Positions 55,251-64,000 of a stretch of DNA of 64,000 nt are shown one piece after another; the stretch's first letter is position 1; every line of letters starts with the position of its first letter. The translations under genes and the position numbers were made by a program. The notes below the pieces were generated by a model. That model was not told the DNA's origin and searched no databases. It saw only the letters and a list, made by a program, of their open reading frames with translations. This stretch comes from Apodemus sylvaticus (Eukaryota; Chordata; Mammalia; Rodentia; Muridae): positions 80,045,981 through 80,109,980 of the forward strand of contig NC_067472.1 in assembly GCF_947179515.1 (NCBI RefSeq), given 5' to 3'.

Positions 55251-55756
55251 TTATCTTTTCAGCCAATAGTTAAAACTTAGGAGATATCACATCTTAAAAT
55301 TTCAAGTTCTGTACTCTTGTGAAAACTGAAAGATTTGGAGGTGCAAGGCCTGTCATCCTGCCTGGCAAAGTTACCAGGAGCCCAGAGCAGAAGCTGCCAG
55401 ATGGTACAAGGGACTCCTGTTCCTACTCCTCCCGTTCCTGGTTGTCTCCCTACAGCTGTGGTCAAGTCCAAAGTCTAGTGGGTTGGTCCCTCCAGCAAAG
55501 TTTCAGAAAAGCAAAGGCTCACATGTCAGAACAATTGATCAAGAGAGCAAAATCATTATTGATGAAGCTAACATGTACTTCACATGCTAGACTTTGCCTT
55601 GGGCTTTGCACATATATAAGTACAATTCTTATAAATACTGTAATAGGGAGATATTGTTAGTATGGGTTTTGTGTGTTAGGGAGGGTAATTCTTGGGGTTT
55701 TGTTGTTATTGTTGTTTTGTTTTTGTATTTGGTTTTTTGGATTTTTTTTCCCCCGA

Positions 55757-55890
55757 GACAGGGTTTCTCTGTATAGCCCTGGCTGTCCTGGAACACACTC
55801 TGTAGACCAGGCTGGCCTGGAACTCAGACATCCACCTGTCTCTGCCTCCCAGAGTGCTGGGTTTAAAGGTGTGCACCACCACCGCCTGGC
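55757..55890 (-). mobile_element. Young full-length B1 SINE
   Basis: 'gagacagggtttctctgtat', 'agccctggctgtcctggaac', 'ctgtagaccaggctggcctg' and 'gtgcaccaccaccgcctggc' form an almost unaltered reversed B1 with a T-rich tail side from about 55700. Confidence 0.95.
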
Positions 55891-55901
55891 GTTTTGTTAT
55901 T

Positions 55902-56012
55902 TTTTTTAGACAGGTTCTCATGCAGCCCAGGCTAACCTTGAACTCTTAATCCTTCTGTTTCCATCTTCTACACTGGAATTATAGATGTGCACCACCATGC
56001 CAAGCTCAGCAA
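55902..56012 (-). mobile_element. Older B1-like SINE
   Basis: 'agacaggttctcatgcagcc', 'aggctaaccttgaactctta' and 'gtgcaccaccatgccaagct' match a reversed, older B1. The young B1 inserted at its tail. Confidence 0.8.
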
Positions 56013-56759
56013 CAGCATGTTCCGCTGCTCTGTTTTATATACCGAGGAAATCACATGCTCTGTGAAACTAGCAAGCAGGTCTTCACAAAAATGACTATCC
56101 TTGAGTATGTAGAGCAGGCTTGGGAGTCACAAGGCACTGAAGGAGGAGCTATAACAGAAAACTTGGTTATGTAGACCTCACAATTTGTGACCCCTACCTG
56201 GAATCCTCTAAGCACCAAGACAATTCAAGACCCCCAAAATGGAACTCTGGAATAGAGCCATTAAATTTCTTCCAGTCTCTCTCCCCAATTACATTGTTAA
56301 TCCAGAAAACATGTTTGCCAGGCCTCAGCATATACCATCAAAGTGGGTCTCCACTTCCACCAAGAATAAGGCATGATAACAGTCTTGCTACAGCTTGGTG
56401 GGAAGCCTCCTGGACAGAAAGAGGTAATTCTGCATGCCAGGGCTATCACCACAGTGGGAGTGACTTAGGGTGCAGCTGGCTAGGAATGCAGCACAGGCAA
56501 GGCAGAAATCTGGGAAAGAATGTGACTTGCTCCAGAGTGGACAGATGCCTGGGGTGGCTCAAGAGAAATCTTCGGTGCTTACAGTGAAGGCCTACATGTG
56601 TCATAAGCCGTGTGCTCTTGAATGCTGCTGCCACCAGCCAGAAGGTCTTAGTGCTCAGAGGATTCCAGGCAGGGGTCACAAACTGTGAGGTCTGCATGGC
56701 CAAGGTTTCTGTTACAGCTGCTCCATCAGCACATATACAAAGTTAAGGGGGTAGCCACA

Positions 56760-57137
56760 TGTAGTTTGAATAGGTACAGCCCTCATATACTCCTGTTTGA
56801 ATGCTTGGCCATAGGAAATGACAGTATTAGGTGTGACATTGTTGGAGCAGGTGTGGTCTTGTTGGAGGAAGTGTGGGGGCAAGCTTAGAGGTCTCCTGTG
56901 TTCAAGCTACGCTGGGTGCAGAACAATCTCTCCTTGCTACCTTCGGATTAAGATGTAGAACTCTTCAGCTCCTTCTTCAGCACCATATCTGCTTGCATGC
57001 TGCCATGCTTCCCGCCATGACAATAATGGACTGAGCCTGAAACTCTAAGCCAGCCCCAATTAAATGCTGTCCTTTATAAGAGTTGTCATTGCCATCTGTG
57101 GTCATGGTGTCTCTTCACAGCAACAAACCCTAAATAC
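56760..57137 (+). mobile_element. ORR1-type MaLR solo LTR
   Basis: 'tgtagtttgaataggtacag', 'gtggtcttgttggaggaagt', 'ttaagatgtagaactcttca', 'gacaataatggactgagcct' and 'aaatgctgtcctttataaga' then 'catggtgtctcttcacagca' match the plus-strand ORR1 order. Solo. Confidence 0.85.
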
Positions 57138-57404
57138 CACTGTTTATCACTAGAAGACTGAGCCTGAGTAATGAGGCAGGCTTGGTGTATCCAAACCCTT
57201 CAGCATGAGAACAGAACATCTACTGATTCATGTGGAATCAATTTTGAATAAGAAAATATAGCTCTGAGCCCAATACACCAGTGTAAACCTCTGGGCAGTT
57301 GGGGCTAAAGAAATTCTCCAAATAAGGTAACACATCCATAGATCACTTGTGGCTACATGGGTCAGGCTTTTCAAATTCCAACAGGTCACTGGGAGTTCAT
57401 ACTT

Positions 57405-57525
57405 TTTGTTTTGCTTTTTGAGGTGTATATGACTATGTAGCCCAGATTGGTCAGAAACTCAAAACTCTCCTGCCTCAGCCGTGTGCTAAGACTGTGCATG
57501 CCACTCTGCTTACCTGGCACTCATT
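57405..57525 (-). mobile_element. Older B1-like SINE
   Basis: 'tgactatgtagcccagattg', 'ctcctgcctcagccgtgtgc' and 'gactgtgcatgccactctgc' match a reversed, diverged B1. Confidence 0.7.
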
Positions 57526-57539
57526 ATCTCCTCAATCTT

Positions 57540-57695
57540 TTTTTTTTTTTTTTAATTTCCAGACAGGGTTTCTCTGTGTAGCCCTGGCTGTCCTGGAACT
57601 CACTCTGTAGACCAGGCTGGCCTCAAACTCAGAAATCCACTTGCCTCTGCCTTCCAGAGTGCTGGGATTACAGGCGTGCGCCACCACTGCCCAGT
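57540..57695 (-). mobile_element. Young full-length B1 SINE with target-site duplication
   Basis: A T-run then 'cagacagggtttctctgtgt', 'ctgtagaccaggctggcctc' and 'gcgtgcgccaccactgccca': a nearly perfect reversed B1. Flanking repeats 'ttatctcctcaatctt' (57524-57539) and 'ttatctcctcattctt' (57696-57711) differ at one base, fixing the insertion site. Confidence 0.95.
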
Positions 57696-58027
57696 TTATC
57701 TCCTCATTCTTAAAGTACTTAGACTTAGCTCCTTGTTCCTCTTCTACAACTCTCTCCTACTTGAGAACAGAGGCACAGTCACAGGGCCACACCCTGGGAG
57801 TCCAAAGCTAGGTAGGCTGAGCTATCTAGCTAGCTCCACAGTGGAAACTTACGCATGAACTCTTCTTCCCAGCTTCATGGTGGAGAAGCTGGTGACATTC
57901 CACAGCACAGACAATTTGCTAAGCCACTCACTGTTCTACAGCCTTCTAGTTTGATATAAGATGAGCACAATCACAGTGACATATTGAGCCATCTAGGAAT
58001 TAAATCAGATTGGATCCTCTATGGCAG

Positions 58028-58210
58028 CAGTTGGCAAACTGGCTCAGGGCCAGACAGTAAGTTATTTTGGCTCCATAGACAATATATTCTCTGCTAAAAC
58101 CAGTCAACCTGCCATTGCATCATGATAGAGCAGTCATACATGATATGGATAGGATTGGGCATAGTTGTATTCCAATAAAACTTTATTTACAAAAGCAAGC
58201 AGTGGGGCAA
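58028..58210 (+). mobile_element. Ancient hAT-type DNA transposon
   Basis: 'caaactggctcagggccaga', 'cagtaagttattttggctcc', 'cctgccattgcatcatgata' and 'ccaataaaactttatttaca' follow a mammalian-wide non-autonomous element. Name not assigned. Confidence 0.65.
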
Positions 58211-58734
58211 AATGCTTTGGGAAAAGATGGTCTTTGCTCTCTCCTAGACTCCCATGGCGAATTGACATCATTCGTCTAGTTTTTTCACAGCCTGTGAGTT
58301 CAGCAGGGCAGAAACTTCTTACCTTTTTCAGGTTCTATTTATAGTATAATATAAATGCAACACTCCAAAGGGATCTTCGAAGGTGTTCACAGCCATAGGA
58401 TAGAAGGACTGTGACCACAGATGCTGGGGTCTCAAGAAAGTGAGAGACATGAGGTCACTGGGTGGCACTGGAAAAGACAACTCCCTCTCAGGGTCAATTA
58501 CCTCTGCTTGAGAGAGTAATTCCCATGCAGAATCCCAGCCCAGTATCATCAGCCTCTTGATATTCAAAACACTCCAATAAGTTGTTGATGAGAAATCTCC
58601 CTATTTTCAATGCTGACAAATAGTGCAAGTATTTAAAAACATTATAAGCCAAATAAGCATGCCTGTGGGATGATTGACTCCACAATGTTATTCTGCAGCC
58701 TTTGATATGCAGACTTCACCTGCTACTTCTTGTA

Positions 58735-59200
58735 TGTGCTTTTTTGCATGTGTGGGTGCATGTGTGTGCACCTGTATCTGCAGGTCAGAGGTCAATCTCA
58801 AGAGTCATTCCTCAGGTGCTGTCCATCTTTTTCTTTAAACCACATTTCTATTTCTTTTGTGTATATATCTGTGTGTTTATACATGGAGAGCAAAGAACAA
58901 CTTGCTACAGTAAATTCCCTTCTTCTACCAAGTGGGCCCTAAAGATCAGACTCAGGTTGCCAGGCTTGGCAGCAGGTGTCTTTTGTTGAGCCATCTCACC
59001 AGCCCCACCCACCTTTCTTTTCAGACAGGATATCTCCCTGGTGGGGCTCACTGAGTATGTTAGGCTGGCTGGGCATCAAGCCCCAGGGATCTGCCTGTAT
59101 CCATGTCCCCAGTATTATGAACACACCAAAATGCCCAGTATTTTATGTGGGTTTGGGGAATTAAACCTAGACTCTTAAAAGACGTTTACCAGCTGATTTG
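58735..59200 (-). mobile_element. Old rodent composite SINE with a nested B2/B3-type SINE
   Basis: The outer element ('aggtcagaggtcaatctcaa', 'cattcctcaggtgctgtcca' ... 'agacaggatatctccctggt', 'gccccagggatctgcctgta', 'ttttatgtgggtttggggaa') is split by a reversed tRNA-derived SINE at about 58850-59006 ending 'gttgagccatctcaccagcc'. The outer halves rejoin in order. Confidence 0.65.
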
Positions 59201-59212
59201 CTGCATTCCTTT

Positions 59213-59402
59213 TTATTTTTTTATTTACATATATGTCTGTGTGTGCCATGTATCTGTAGGTGCTGGCAGAAGCCATAAAATAGTGCTAGATCTCTGGAAC
59301 TAGAGTTATGGGAGGGGATTCCATCTAACACAGGTGCTGGGAACCAAACTCTCTGGAAGAGCAACAAATGCTTTTAGCCATTGAGCCATTTCTTTACCCT
59401 TA
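59213..59402 (-). mobile_element. B3 SINE
   Basis: 'tatgtctgtgtgtgccatgt', 'ctctggaactagagttatgg', 'caggtgctgggaaccaaact' and 'tagccattgagccatttctt' match a reversed B3. Confidence 0.85.
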
Positions 59403-59427
59403 CACCTCCATTTAAGACTGAGCATTA

Positions 59428-59590
59428 GTCCAGTAAGGTGGCTCAGTGGGTAAAGCACTCGTTGTCAAGCCTGACGACCTGACTTTTTATTTTTCATGGT
59501 AAGAAAGAACCACCCCCTCAGTTTTCCTGACTCCACATGAGTGCTATGTCTCTCTCTCTCTCTCTCACACACACACAATTTTTTTTAAAG
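59428..59590 (+). mobile_element. B2/B3-related SINE with (CT)n(CA)n tail
   Basis: 'ccagtaaggtggctcagtgg', 'gtaaagcactcgttgtcaag', 'cctgacgacctgac' and a tail of about nine TC then six CA units. Same type as 12626-12800. Confidence 0.8.
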
Positions 59591-59744
59591 CAACATCCTT
59601 TTTAAAAGTCACTTTTACAGAAAAGATTCTATCTGTTCTGCTTGTTTTTAATCTCCCTTTTGCACTGAGCAGGCAGCATCCTGTGCCCCTGGGGTCGGGG
59701 TGGGGGATATCTGAATTGGGAACAAAGCTAAGAACAATGTACCT

Positions 59745-59830
59745 CAACCTGGAGAACTGAGGCTGGAGGATCAGGAGTTCAAAGTCATCCTCACTGCATA
59801 GTAAATTCAAAGCCAGCCATATGCCATAAG
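59745..59830 (+). mobile_element. B1-like SINE fragment
   Basis: 'agaactgaggctggaggatc', 'aggagttcaaagtcatcctc' and 'gcatagtaaattcaaagcca' are an old B1-like block. Confidence 0.6.
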
Positions 59831-60299
59831 AGACGTTATGCCATGGGAGACACTATCCAGAGAGTGACTGTAAATGAATCCCCACATACCCCTCACTGGA
59901 ATTCAGATTTACTGATTTTGCCATCTCTAAATCCTGCTGCACAAACACACTGATGTTGAATCCCTACCATAAATGCCATAAAAACAAGCAGAGCACACTT
60001 GCCAAGTTCCTAGAAGCTAATGTGATAGGGTGGAGTAAATCCTGGCATATAAGAGAAAAGGCACCTGAGGAAAGGAGGAAGCAAAGACGAGAGCAGACAC
60101 GTGGCACAGAAGGCACATATTTATTTTGCCAGCTGAAGACCAATCTTCTGGTTATCTCATGCTTGGTTTAAGTAACAAGAAAAACAGAAACATTTCTAGG
60201 AGCCAGGCATGTACCCGTACAAGACCCGAACTCCTGCCCTGGTGACTGACAAGTGTTTTCCTGGCTCATCACCACCTGCTCTGCCTTTTGGGATCAACT

Positions 60300-60540
60300 A
60301 GACAAGCTAGGCAAAATTTCAACTTGACATTATTAATCTTTAAAAAGGTTTGCTAAGCAAACGATTGGTATCAACAAGGGAAATGTTGGATATTTGCTTC
60401 CAGGGCAGCAAAGACAAATGAACCAACTTTAAAATCTTTTCTAATGGCACTGGTGTGGTTAGCTTTTCTCTAATTATCATGTCCCCCAAAGACTGAGAAC
60501 AATTGTTTTTTTCCTTTTGACTTTAATACAAAGGCGAACA
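60300..60540. promoter_or_regulatory. Candidate intronic regulatory island
   Basis: Repeat-free, with AT-motif-rich sequence ('cattattaatctttaaaaag', 'ttctctaattatcatg', 'agaacaattgtttttttcc'). The motif 'tttgctaagcaaac' is an inverted repeat. Inference only. Confidence 0.22.
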
Positions 60541-60659
60541 GTTTCATAGGCAGAGGATGCTTGGAAGGCCATTTACCTTCATGAGCATTAAAAAAACAAA
60601 CAAAATCAAAACAGGGAAAAAAATTTCTTCTGAACATAGAGTACACTAGTTACAAAGAT

Positions 60660-60755
60660 TATTCTGTGTTGGAGACTGCTGGTGGATCAGGAGTTCAAGG
60701 TCATCCTTCCTTACAAAGGATTCCAGGTCGGAATGGGCTGCAGGAGACCTAGTCT
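60660..60755 (+). mobile_element. B1-like SINE fragment
   Basis: 'ctggtggatcaggagttcaa', 'ggtcatccttccttacaaag' and 'ggctgcaggagacctagtct' in B1-like order. Confidence 0.5.
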
Positions 60756-60934
60756 TAGGGAGAGAGGGAGAAAGAGAAGGGGAAGGAAAAGTGGAAGAGA
60801 GAATGCCTGTTCTCTTCAACGGTTTGCAAGTAGTCTGTCCATCTGCAGCCACCGATCCCATCAGCTACCACTACGAATACTTGGTTTTCCTTGTATGAGA
60901 CAGAGGCGGAAGGTGGGGATGGGTGGTAGGGCAC

Positions 60935-61007
60935 TATTAGCCTAGGCTTGAACTCGATTCTCCCATCTCAAGTGCTGGAATTATAGTGTGCATCCCCACA
61001 CCTGGTC
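60935..61007 (-). mobile_element. B1 SINE 5' fragment
   Basis: 'ctaggcttgaactcgattct' and 'agtgctggaattatagtgtg' match a reversed B1. Confidence 0.65.
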
Positions 61008-61349
61008 TAGAAATATTTCACCATCATATGCATCTCATTGACAGGAAAACAGACTCAGAGATGGCACAGTTGAAATGGCAATCAAGAGCTACTTAGACCA
61101 AATCTAGGAGCATCACCCAAACTAACAAAACAGGACAGCCTCAGCCAAACCCACAGGCCAGATAAACGCAGGCAGAGTAAACTGCAGACTAAAGCACAGC
61201 CCAGCTTCGGGAGCCTTGTTAGACATTTAAACTATGTGTTCAGGAAGCAAATGTTTTTCTAATCAGGCCACTGACTTACCTAGTTGGCTAGAATCATAAT
61301 TCACTTACAGCATGCTGCTCTTCAACAACAGATCATACACAAGTCTATA

Positions 61350-61470
61350 AAGATTAGGTGTAAAAATTCCAGACAGTAATACTAGGGAGGCAGAGCCAGG
61401 CAAGTTCTCTTTAAGTTTGAAGCTAACTTGGTCTATAGTGAGTTTCGGGCTAGCCATGGCTTGGATCCCT
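61350..61470 (+). mobile_element. B1-like SINE
   Basis: 'actagggaggcagagccagg', 'gaagctaacttggtctatag' and 'tgagtttcgggctagccatg' in B1 order. Confidence 0.65.
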
Positions 61471-61960
61471 GACCTTCATGGTAGCCCCCACAAGCATGCC
61501 AGGCCCTTACACATTTAAACAAATTAAAAATTGATTGGAAAATAGGATTTCTTAAGGTTAAGTCTAATCTTAGGGCAAATACCTTCCTAGAGTAAAGCAT
61601 TCCTCATGCAACCTAGCTTAAAATGCACAGACTCCTCTGTGGCTATAATCATGCTCTAGGAGTACAGAGATGCTGAGGGAGCAGAAGTGACCAAGTCACG
61701 TCTCAAAACATCCTGTAACAATTCATCTCAAAGTGTGTACACAGATCCTGGGCAATGGAGGGGTTTAGGAAGACAAAGTGATTTTCACCATAACACTGCA
61801 ACTTCTGTGTTGCATTCTGACTGATAGGGCAAAACAAAAATAAGCAAAGATGCTTTTAGCAGGAATCTAGGCCATAGTTTGAAATAGTATAAATGGCTGT
61901 TTCCTTACTGATATGTACTTTGTGACACAAGGAAACAAATGCAGAATAATCTTCACTGAT

Positions 61961-62105
61961 TAGCCAGGTGGAGTTGTACACACTTTTAATCCCAGCATTT
62001 AAGAAGTAAAAGCAGGTATATCTCTGTGAGTTCAAGGTCAGGTTGGTCTACACAGTAAGCTTCCAAGACAGCCAGAGCTACATAATGAGACTCTGTCTCA
62101 AAAAC
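61961..62105 (+). mobile_element. B1 SINE (full length, diverged)
   Basis: 'agccaggtggagttgtacac', 'acttttaatcccagcattta', 'gtgagttcaaggtcaggttg' and 'gagactctgtctcaaaaac' span a whole B1. Confidence 0.88.
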
Positions 62106-62526
62106 AGTAAATAGTTATTTTCTAAACTCTCAGCCCAAATGTATCATTTTAATATTTCATGTGAAAAAATGGAAGTATACATCAAGAAATTGTTACAAGA
62201 ACAACAGTTCATCCCAGAAGCACCAGGAAATGATAAAAGTTACCAGATGAACTAATAGTATTTTGTAGAAAATATCATTTTTACTTTGATAAACAAGACA
62301 CAAATTGATTCTTTAGATTTGGAGATTTGGGAGATATTTTCTCAGACACAAATGGAATGAGCCTGTCACCAGGGAAACAACTATTTGTTGCCAAAGATAA
62401 AACCAGTTTTTAATGGAAGGTAAGTAACAATGTGCTTCCATTGCTTTAGTGGTTTCCAGGGGCTTAATCTCTTTCTTACAAAACAGAAAGATGATGACCC
62501 TAATAATATGACTCATTATTCTGGGT

Positions 62527-62615
62527 TTTTTGAGATAAAGTCTTACTCTGTAACCCAGGATGGCCTCAAACCTCTGGCTTCCAAGTGGCAGGATTACAGG
62601 TGTGAAACTCCTAAG
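62527..62615 (-). mobile_element. B1-like SINE
   Basis: 'tgagataaagtcttactctg', 'taacccaggatggcctcaaa' and 'ggattacaggtgtgaaactc' match a reversed B1. Confidence 0.7.
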
Positions 62616-63031
62616 TAATCTTTTCTTTTTTTTTTCTTTCTTTCCTTGATACTAGATAATTTCTAATGTCACCACTTAGAGAATTTGCATGTTATTGAGC
62701 CAGCTTTTTCCAAATGACCAATAGCTGAAGCTATAAAATTGGATATGGGGAAAGTAGCCCATAGATCAAAGGGCATGACAGGCAAATGGAATTGATTATA
62801 TGAGTCCGAAGTTCACTAACCACATTATGACTGACCTTCTAGAAACTGTCACTTGCTAAGTTTTGATGTACTACAAAGTGTCTACAGCTATCTGAAGAGG
62901 TAATGATACTCATTTGCCCATCCACTTATGTATGCATTGGACTCTATCTACTCAAATTCATTTGCCAAAAAAGTGCAATTCTTAGTAGAAGTTAGGATCC
63001 TAAAGCAGAGGAGTTCAGCATCCTCCTTTTG

Positions 63032-63132
63032 GCTCTTTGAGACAAGATCTCACTATAGACAAATTGACCTTGAAATCATGATCCTGCCTCAGCCTCCACT
63101 TGCTAGGGTAACAGGCATGCAGCTCCCATGTG
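63032..63132 (-). mobile_element. B1-like SINE
   Basis: 'tttgagacaagatctcacta', 'gaccttgaaatcatgatcct' and 'cctcagcctccacttgctag' match a reversed B1. Confidence 0.7.
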
Positions 63133-63189
63133 CATCTCGCTTACATATTTCCTATTAAGCTAGACATGGGGATTGGAGAAAATATAAAA

Positions 63190-63385
63190 TAAGCCATGCA
63201 GAGTTATCATGCCAATAATTTTAGTTAATCAGGAGACTGAAGCAAGAGGTTCAAAAGTTCAAAGCTAACCCAAGCAACTTACTGAGACTGTCTTAAAAGG
63301 GGTGGGACAGCTGCTGTGGGGCAGTTGCCTAGGACAAGAGAGATCACGACTTTAATCTCCAATACTAAAAAAGTAAAAGGAAAGA
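63190..63385 (+). mobile_element. B1-like plus ID-like SINE pair
   Basis: 63190-63300 ('caataattttagttaatcag', 'caaagctaacccaagcaact') is an old B1-like block. 63300-63385 ('gcagttgcctaggacaagag', 'ttaatctccaatactaaaaa') is an ID-like block with an A-rich tail. Confidence 0.5.
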
Positions 63386-63404
63386 AAGGGAGAAAGCCAG
63401 TTAA

Positions 63405-63540
63405 ATGGCATGATAGTATTTGCATGTAATCCCAGCACTCTGGAGGCTAAGGCACGAATGTCATCCTTGTCTATACAGCAAGTTTGAAACTAGACTGAGC
63501 TACATTAGACCCTGTCCAAAACAAAACAAATCAAGAAGGG
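63405..63540 (+). mobile_element. B1 SINE (diverged)
   Basis: 'tttgcatgtaatcccagcac', 'tctggaggctaaggcacgaa' and 'gctacattagaccctgtcca' in B1 order. Confidence 0.75.
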
Positions 63541-63659
63541 AAAGAAAGGGAGGGAGGAAATATAAAGCTATACCTTTTTTTTTTCTATTTGGAGGAGGGG
63601 TATGCACAGTTATTTTCATTTAAAATATATAAGTTTGGGAGTAAAAGTTGACTGTTTCT

Positions 63660-63805
63660 TGTTTGTTTAGAGACAGGGCCTCACTATGTAGGTTAGCTTT
63701 GGTTGACCTGGAACTCACTTTGTAGAAGAGGCCATGCTGGTACTCACAGAGATCTTCTGAGTGCTGGGAAAAGAGACATGCATCACCACTCCTGGCCTGA
63801 TGTTA
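63660..63805 (-). mobile_element. B1 SINE
   Basis: 'tagagacagggcctcactat', 'gacctggaactcactttgta' and 'acatgcatcaccactcctgg' form a full reversed B1. Confidence 0.88.
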
Positions 63806-64000
63806 GTTCTAAGTGAATTGATGTTTTGAAATTTTGTATTTATGTGGCAACATCACAGATATAATACATACTTATACTGCTTAAAGGTCTTTTGAAGGAA
63901 AAGCTTAAAGGAGCCCAAGGCCTAGAAGATTTAAGAACTACTGCTCAACAACGGCACCACATGGACTTTCCCACAGGGCAAAATGATAAAACAGTTTATA

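Larger units (their letters stand above)
44044..64000 (-). other. Katnip: Katnip intron 1 (partial, 3' part)
   Basis: At least 20 kb of intron upstream of exon 2. No CpG island, promoter-like block or initiator exon was seen, so exon 1 should lie past 64000. It contains the inverted duplication, the minisatellite, a direct duplication and many SINEs. I see nothing recognisable in 47640-47990, 49390-50050, 51110-51630, 53380-53775, 54045-54445, 54730-55230, 56015-56755, 57140-57400, 57715-58025, 58215-58700, 59835-60300, 61010-61345, 62110-62520, 62620-63030 and 63810-64000. Confidence 0.75.

Noticed and set aside
44044..64000. Possible Katnip exon 1 and promoter within the window
   Set aside because: No CpG island, and no ATG followed by a donor in the needed phase with supporting context was found.

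Overview
This window is vertebrate nuclear DNA, almost certainly house mouse. It is dense in rodent SINEs (B1, B3, B4/ID-like), with MaLR (ORR1/MT-type) LTRs, 5'-truncated rodent L1s, MIRs and many long CA/GA/CTTT microsatellites. The younger B1 copies carry the mouse-typical form of the element. There are no bacterial operons, tRNA or rRNA genes, CRISPR arrays or complete intronless genes.

The only protein-coding signal I can defend is four small exons on the minus strand. They splice in phase into one 401-nt stretch (about 134 residues) near the N-terminus of Katnip (KIAA0556, katanin-interacting protein, a ciliary-base and microtubule-associated protein linked to Joubert syndrome). In transcription order these are 44043-43988, 16164-16088, 7188-7019 and 5737-5640. 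I call them exons 2-5, because the first one needs one codon base from an upstream exon. Exon 1 and its promoter should lie beyond 64000, and the rest of the gene beyond position 1. The window is therefore about 99% intron: part of intron 1 (44044-64000), intron 2 (27.8 kb), intron 3 (8.9 kb), intron 4 (1.3 kb) and part of intron 5 (1-5639).

The introns are a mosaic of repeats with several repeat-poor, AT-rich, homeobox-motif-rich islands that could be conserved enhancers: 4200-4440, 6080-6660, 13390-13560, 44090-44660, 48100-48660, 52190-52335 and 60300-60540. Conservation was not tested.

I found no new gene system. The most unusual structure is a 333-bp inverted duplication in intron 1 (45850-46182 against 46722-47054, two mismatches, 539-bp spacer). 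It sits next to a 36-37 bp minisatellite, and the nascent Katnip RNA could fold it into a long double-stranded hairpin. Other oddities are a 40-bp perfect palindrome (23324-23363), an 81-bp direct duplication (51638-51718 and 52693-52773), an isolated CpG-rich patch with a 38-codon ORF (11080-11196), two uninterrupted purine or pyrimidine tracts of 178 and 187 nt, a 39-nt alternating Z-DNA-prone tract, and a weak splice donor after exon 5. Repeat family names are from memory of consensus sequences; repeat ends are approximate unless stated as exact.
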